Source: Chlorobiota bacterium (GTDB lineage Bacteria > Bacteroidota > Bacteroidia > Flavobacteriales > Flavobacteriaceae). From it: DNA of 5,901 bases. Of this stretch, positions 3,970 through 5,901 are shown one piece after another. Location of the stretch: positions 1-5,901 of the forward strand of contig JAADEB010000107.1 of NCBI GenBank assembly GCA_013153655.1. The letters run 5' to 3'. The notes under the pieces are model-generated. The model was not told where the DNA came from. It worked only from the letters and a program-made list of their open reading frames with translations, and did no database searches. The translations under genes and the position numbers were made by a program. Every line of letters starts with the position of its first letter. The stretch's first letter is position 1.

Positions 3970-4812
3970 TTAACTTATTTTATTTCTTTTTGTTTTTTTG
4001 TGTTGAAAGGAGTTTGAATCGGAGGCGAAAATATCTTTTCTCAGGTTTAGAAAGGGGTCGAAGGCGATGCGGTTGGAAAAGATAATGGTAAGCCACACGT
4101 TGAGGGAGGTGGAAGCGAAGATAACCACCAGAATCATGATTTGGTATTTGACGGCCACCATGGGATCACTGCCGCCGAGAATTTGACCGGTCATCATGCC
4201 GGGCAAGGAAATCAATCCCATCACGGCGGTGGTGGCAATAAGCGGATTAAAGGCACGGCGCAAGGCATGGCGCATAAAGGGTAAAAGCGCTTCGCTGTGG
4301 GTGGCGCCGTCGGCCAATTGCCAGCGGTAACTGACTTCTTCCTCATCAATGCGCTTGTAATAGGCATCCAAGGCGATGATAACGTTTTTCAACGAATTGC
4401 CCAGAAGCATACCCGTGATGGGAATAAAATATCGGGCCGTAAGTATGTTTTTCAACCCGATCACAAAACCCAGAAAATAATAATCGATGAGCACAATGCT
4501 AAGTACCGTGGCTGCCAGCACCGTAAAGAAAAATTTACGCAGGCGCAGGCCGGTCCGTTTGATGACCGTATAGGATGCTACAACGGTCATAATCAATACC
4601 CAAAGAATGTTGAGCCACTTATTGTCCCACCGGAAAATGTATTCCAAATACAGACCCACAAGCAAAAGCTGAACGGTCATGCGCAACAATGCCCAAAGCG
4701 TGCTTCGTTCCAATCCGGTACGGTAGTAGCGAAAAATGAGCAGGGGAATAATCATCAAAAAATATCCGGTAAACAAATATCCCCACGGTATGTCGATAAC
4801 GCCTTTATGCAT
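3970..4812 (-). CDS. fetB: FetB-type ABC transporter permease (UPF0014)
   Basis: Inner-membrane permease of the UPF0014/FetB family, the partner of a FetA ATPase. In E. coli FetAB is linked to iron export and resistance to oxidative stress; plant STAR2/ALS3 proteins are relatives. The protein has 280 residues. About seven hydrophobic segments are visible: 11-29, 39-60, 66-84, 94-118, 129-150 (IPITGMLLGNSL), 192-213 and 223-246. Family hallmarks are RYFIPITGMLLGNSLKNV (127-144) and TAVMGLISLPGMMTGQILGG (195-214), followed by SDPMVAVKYQ. The cytosolic stretch 151-190, with KRIDEEEV and ADGATHSEAL, should contain the coupling helix touching FetA. The C-terminus carries a Lys-rich tail (HKKTKRNKIS) that makes the protein somewhat longer than the roughly 260-residue E. 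coli protein. The ATG lies 2 bp after the fetA stop, so translation is probably coupled. Metal specificity is inferred from the family, not seen. Confidence 0.92.
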   Translation of the reverse strand: MHKGVIDIPWGYLFTGYFLMIIPLLIFRYYRTGLERSTLWALLRMTVQLLLVGLYLEYIFRWDNKWLNILWVLIMTVVASYTVIKRTGLRLRKFFFTVLAATVLSIVLIDYYFLGFVIGLKNILTARYFIPITGMLLGNSLKNVIIALDAYYKRIDEEEVSYRWQLADGATHSEALLPFMRHALRRAFNPLIATTAVMGLISLPGMMTGQILGGSDPMVAVKYQIMILVVIFASTSLNVWLTIIFSNRIAFDPFLNLRKDIFASDSNSFQHKKTKRNKIS

Positions 4813-4814
4813 AA

Positions 4815-5432
4815 TTATAAATTTATGATTCTATCGGCTTTGCTGATGAAATATTCGTCATGGGTGGCGGCCATAAGGGTGATGCCTTCCAGTCCCAATA
4901 AATAATCGGTGATTTTGTTTTTAATCTCCACATTTAGGGCGGATGTGGGTTCGTCCAGCAGCAAAACGGGTTTTCGTAAGAGCACCGCCGCCGCAAGGAT
5001 GAGGCGTTGTTTTTGACCCCCGGAAATCTCTTTGATTTGACGGTCCAGGAGGTCTTCGCTTATTTCGAATGCATGAAAAATCCGTTCCATCTCTTCGGGC
5101 CGGGGCATCAGATGACGGTTGTTTTTGAAGCGGAAAGGTGCATAGAACATTTCCCGCACCGTGGGAAAAACGGTAAAACGCAAATCCTGTGGAACCCATG
5201 AAGTTCGCCGGCGGATTTCATGGATGTTTGACGGGTTGAGCGCCAATCCGTCTATTTCGATATGGCCTTCGAATTGGGGTATAAAACCCAACAATGTGTG
5301 TAGCAAAGTGGATTTCCCACTGCCGCTTTCACCTTTGACGGCTACTTTTTCGCCGGCCTTTACATGAAAACTCAATCCACCGAACAGGCTATGTGAGCCG
5401 AAATCAACCTTCAAGTCTTGTACGTGTATCAT
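4815..5432 (-). CDS. fetA: FetA-type ABC transporter ATP-binding protein
   Basis: Cytosolic ATPase subunit that energises FetB. The 205-residue protein is one complete nucleotide-binding domain. It has Walker A GESGSGKST (34-42), the Q-loop Gln in WVPQD (Q82), the ABC signature ISGGQKQR (136-143), Walker B PVLLLDEP (155-162, with E161 as catalytic base), the D-loop SALN and the H-loop His in ATHDE (H191). It is slightly shorter than the roughly 225-residue E. coli FetA, mostly at the C-terminus, which ends soon after the last strand (ADRIINL). All catalytic residues are present. The start ATG at 5432 is the natural one, since MIHVQDLKVDFG is a standard ABC N-terminus. A perfect TAnnTTTG box lies only 4 bp upstream, suggesting a leaderless or near-leaderless transcript. 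Identification as FetA, not as a generic ABC ATPase, rests mainly on the adjoining UPF0014 permease. Confidence 0.9.
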   Translation of the reverse strand: MIHVQDLKVDFGSHSLFGGLSFHVKAGEKVAVKGESGSGKSTLLHTLLGFIPQFEGHIEIDGLALNPSNIHEIRRRTSWVPQDLRFTVFPTVREMFYAPFRFKNNRHLMPRPEEMERIFHAFEISEDLLDRQIKEISGGQKQRLILAAAVLLRKPVLLLDEPTSALNVEIKNKITDYLLGLEGITLMAATHDEYFISKADRIINL

Positions 5433-5436
5433 GATG

Positions 5437-5444
5437 CAAATGTA
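5437..5444 (-). promoter_or_regulatory. Candidate -7 promoter box of fetAB
   Basis: On the minus strand TACATTTG matches the Bacteroidota TAnnTTTG -7 element exactly and is followed by C, A, T, C and then the fetA ATG. Transcription would begin at or within a few bases of the start codon. A -33 TTG is not evident at 19-21 bp; only a T-rich stretch (TATTTTATTTT) lies there. A short stem GGG-TTCG-CCC (5445-5454) sits immediately upstream. I see no convincing Fur-box palindrome. Confidence 0.45.
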
Positions 5445-5491
5445 GGGCGAACCCGCTTAAAATAAAATATCCGGAGGCATATTATGGAGTT

Positions 5492-5536
5492 GGGATTTAG
5501 GATTTGGGATTTAGGATTTGGGATTTAGGATTTGGG
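5492..5536. repeat. 14-bp tandem repeat (GGGATTTAGGATTT)3
   Basis: Three exact 14-bp units (5492-5505, 5506-5519, 5520-5533) followed by GGG. Each unit is two heptamers, GGGATTT and AGGATTT, so it is also a (RGGATTT)6 array. It lies between the fetA promoter region and the broken secreted-protein gene. The exact identity of the units suggests recent slippage or expansion. Confidence 0.9.
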
Positions 5537-5553
5537 TTTTTCTATTTTGTAAG

Positions 5554-5573
5554 CCGTTAAATTGCCGTATCCG
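5554..5573 (-). repeat. Fragment of the 134-bp repeat at the end of the broken ORF
   Basis: Read on the minus strand, CGGATACGGC, two differing bases (AA in place of GG) and TTTAACGG match 18 of 20 positions of the start of repeat copy 1 (near 299-318). The following bases (ACAAAATAG compared with ACAGAAATAG) also look related. The TAA stop of the overlapping ORF lies inside TTTAACGG. A 20-bp match in repeat-rich DNA is suggestive, not proof. Confidence 0.5.
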
Positions 5574-5817
5574 TCCGGGGGCTTCCGTCAAAAGATGAGG
5601 GTTTGACAACGGAAATAGCGCGATCGATTAGAATGTGGTGAGGAATACGAGAAGGATCAAGCGAGGAAAAAATCGAATCGTATTGCGCAAACGTAAGGGT
5701 GTCGGATTGTGCCTGTAAGGATAGGCTCCATGATGCAAGAAGAAGGATTAATAGCTTATAAATACGGCCGAAAATGCCATGGGGGGGATAATTAAACTGT
5801 TCCATTTTGTGGGTCAT
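5557..5817 (-). pseudogene. N-terminal stump of a secreted Bacteroidota protein
   Basis: An 86-codon ORF with a clear export signal: basic GRIYK (about 17-21), hydrophobic LLILLLASWSLSL (22-34), then a cleavage-like LQAQ-SD (34-39). The mature part reads TLTFAQYDSIFSSLDPSRIP and HHILIDRAI. It resembles the conserved N-terminal stretch (SLDTSRIPTGILYDR-type) found in much larger Bacteroidota secreted proteins, often ones exported by type IX secretion. Those continue for hundreds of residues, whereas here the frame ends soon after VKPSSFDG inside a repeat-like fragment. I therefore read it as a 3'-truncated relic. The start is uncertain: ATG at 5817 or 5805, both overlapping the upstream fragment, and neither looks natural for a signal peptide, so the 5' end may be altered too. 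Seven G residues (5781-5787) lie between the start and the signal peptide. Alternatively it could be a short secreted protein, but I rate this lower. Confidence 0.5.
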
Positions 5818-5901
5818 ATTGGAAGAAGCAGTTATAGGGTCGTCCGATAAAAGCTTTATCGTTTACGTAGCAGGCAAAGGTACCGCGGCCGTCCTGAGTG
5901 G
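5792..5901 (-). CDS. 3' end of a small protein with a DUF6252-like motif (partial)
   Basis: The reading frame enters from the right edge (first full codon 5899-5897) and ends with TAA at 5792-5794, giving 35 visible residues. They begin TQDGRGTFACYVNDKAFIG and end QYDPQNGTV. The pattern TQ-x-G-xx-TF-x-C-x-x-N-x-K-x-F is the signature I associate with small Bacteroidota lipoproteins annotated as DUF6252, where it follows the lipobox region and is followed by about 100 more residues. Here only about 20 residues follow the motif before the stop, so the gene may be cut short at its 3' end. Its end overlaps the next ORF (start 5817) by 26 bp in a different frame. The N-terminus, including any lipoprotein signal, is outside the window. 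It is too short for a firm family call, but the composition is clearly protein-like. Confidence 0.55.
   Translation of the reverse strand, partial: TQDGRGTFACYVNDKAFIGRPYNCFFQYDPQNGTV

Noticed and set aside
4297..4905. 202-codon plus-strand ORF antisense to fetB/fetA
   Set aside because: Gln/Lys/His-rich with no domain. It mirrors the strongly supported FetB membrane helices and crosses the fetA/fetB junction, so it is an antisense shadow.
4921..5199. 92-codon minus-strand ORF in another frame inside fetA
   Set aside because: The fetA frame contains all ABC ATPase motifs at the expected spacing. The alternative frame is Arg/Pro-rich and without motifs.
5845..5861. Perfect hairpin CGATAAA-AGC-TTTATCG upstream of the signal-peptide ORF
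   Set aside because: It falls within the coding part of the same partial gene (NDKAFIG), has no T-run, and is short enough to occur by chance.
5875..5882. Minus-strand TACCTTTG, a perfect TAnnTTTG box that could be a promoter for the signal-peptide ORF
   Set aside because: It lies inside a protein-like reading frame (codons for GTFA of the TQDGRGTFACYVN motif), which explains the bases without a promoter.

Overview
The window looks like a chromosomal segment of a Bacteroidota bacterium, probably an environmental member of the Bacteroidales/Marinilabiliales/Flavobacteriia side. I infer this from four things: start codons without Shine-Dalgarno sequences, matches to the Bacteroidota -7 promoter box TAnnTTTG, a gene relic resembling the N-termini of large Bacteroidota secreted proteins, and intergenic islands of the repeat type common in that phylum. 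No taxonomic marker gene is present, so this is inference.

Layout. Bases 1-701 hold no convincing gene. They contain a GC-rich hairpin element, a 26-bp palindrome, and a dense island of 6-, 7- and 8-bp tandem repeats plus the first copy of a 134-bp repeat. A small four-helix membrane protein (702-1229, +) follows. Bases 1230-1895 form a second repeat island with the same modules in the same cyclic order, including the second copy of the 134-bp repeat (6 mismatches by eye). The rest is coded on the minus strand. Reading in the direction of transcription: a fetAB iron-export-type ABC transporter (ATPase 5432-4815, permease 4812-3970, 2-bp gap); a 141-bp spacer with a 14-bp direct repeat; then a GT-B glycosyltransferase (3828-2800) whose end overlaps by 8 bp a fructosamine/ketosamine-3-kinase family gene (2807-1896). 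At the right edge lie two minus-strand fragments: the 3' end of a small protein with a DUF6252-like motif (5901-5792), and a signal-peptide ORF (5817-5557) that stops inside a repeat fragment and looks like the stump of a larger secreted protein.

How the parts work together. FetA and FetB should form one membrane transporter, probably exporting iron or another metal. The glycosyltransferase and the kinase are translationally coupled and may act on related sugar substrates, but the partner sugar cannot be read from the sequence. The most unusual content is the repeat architecture. Several unrelated short tandem repeats (hexamer TTAAGG; heptamers GTTYCCC and RGGATTT; octamers GATTTAAC, TATTCAAC and AATTCACT) are strung together in a conserved cyclic order with a module length of roughly 245-290 bp. 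A piece of this material supplies the stop codon of the broken secreted-protein gene.
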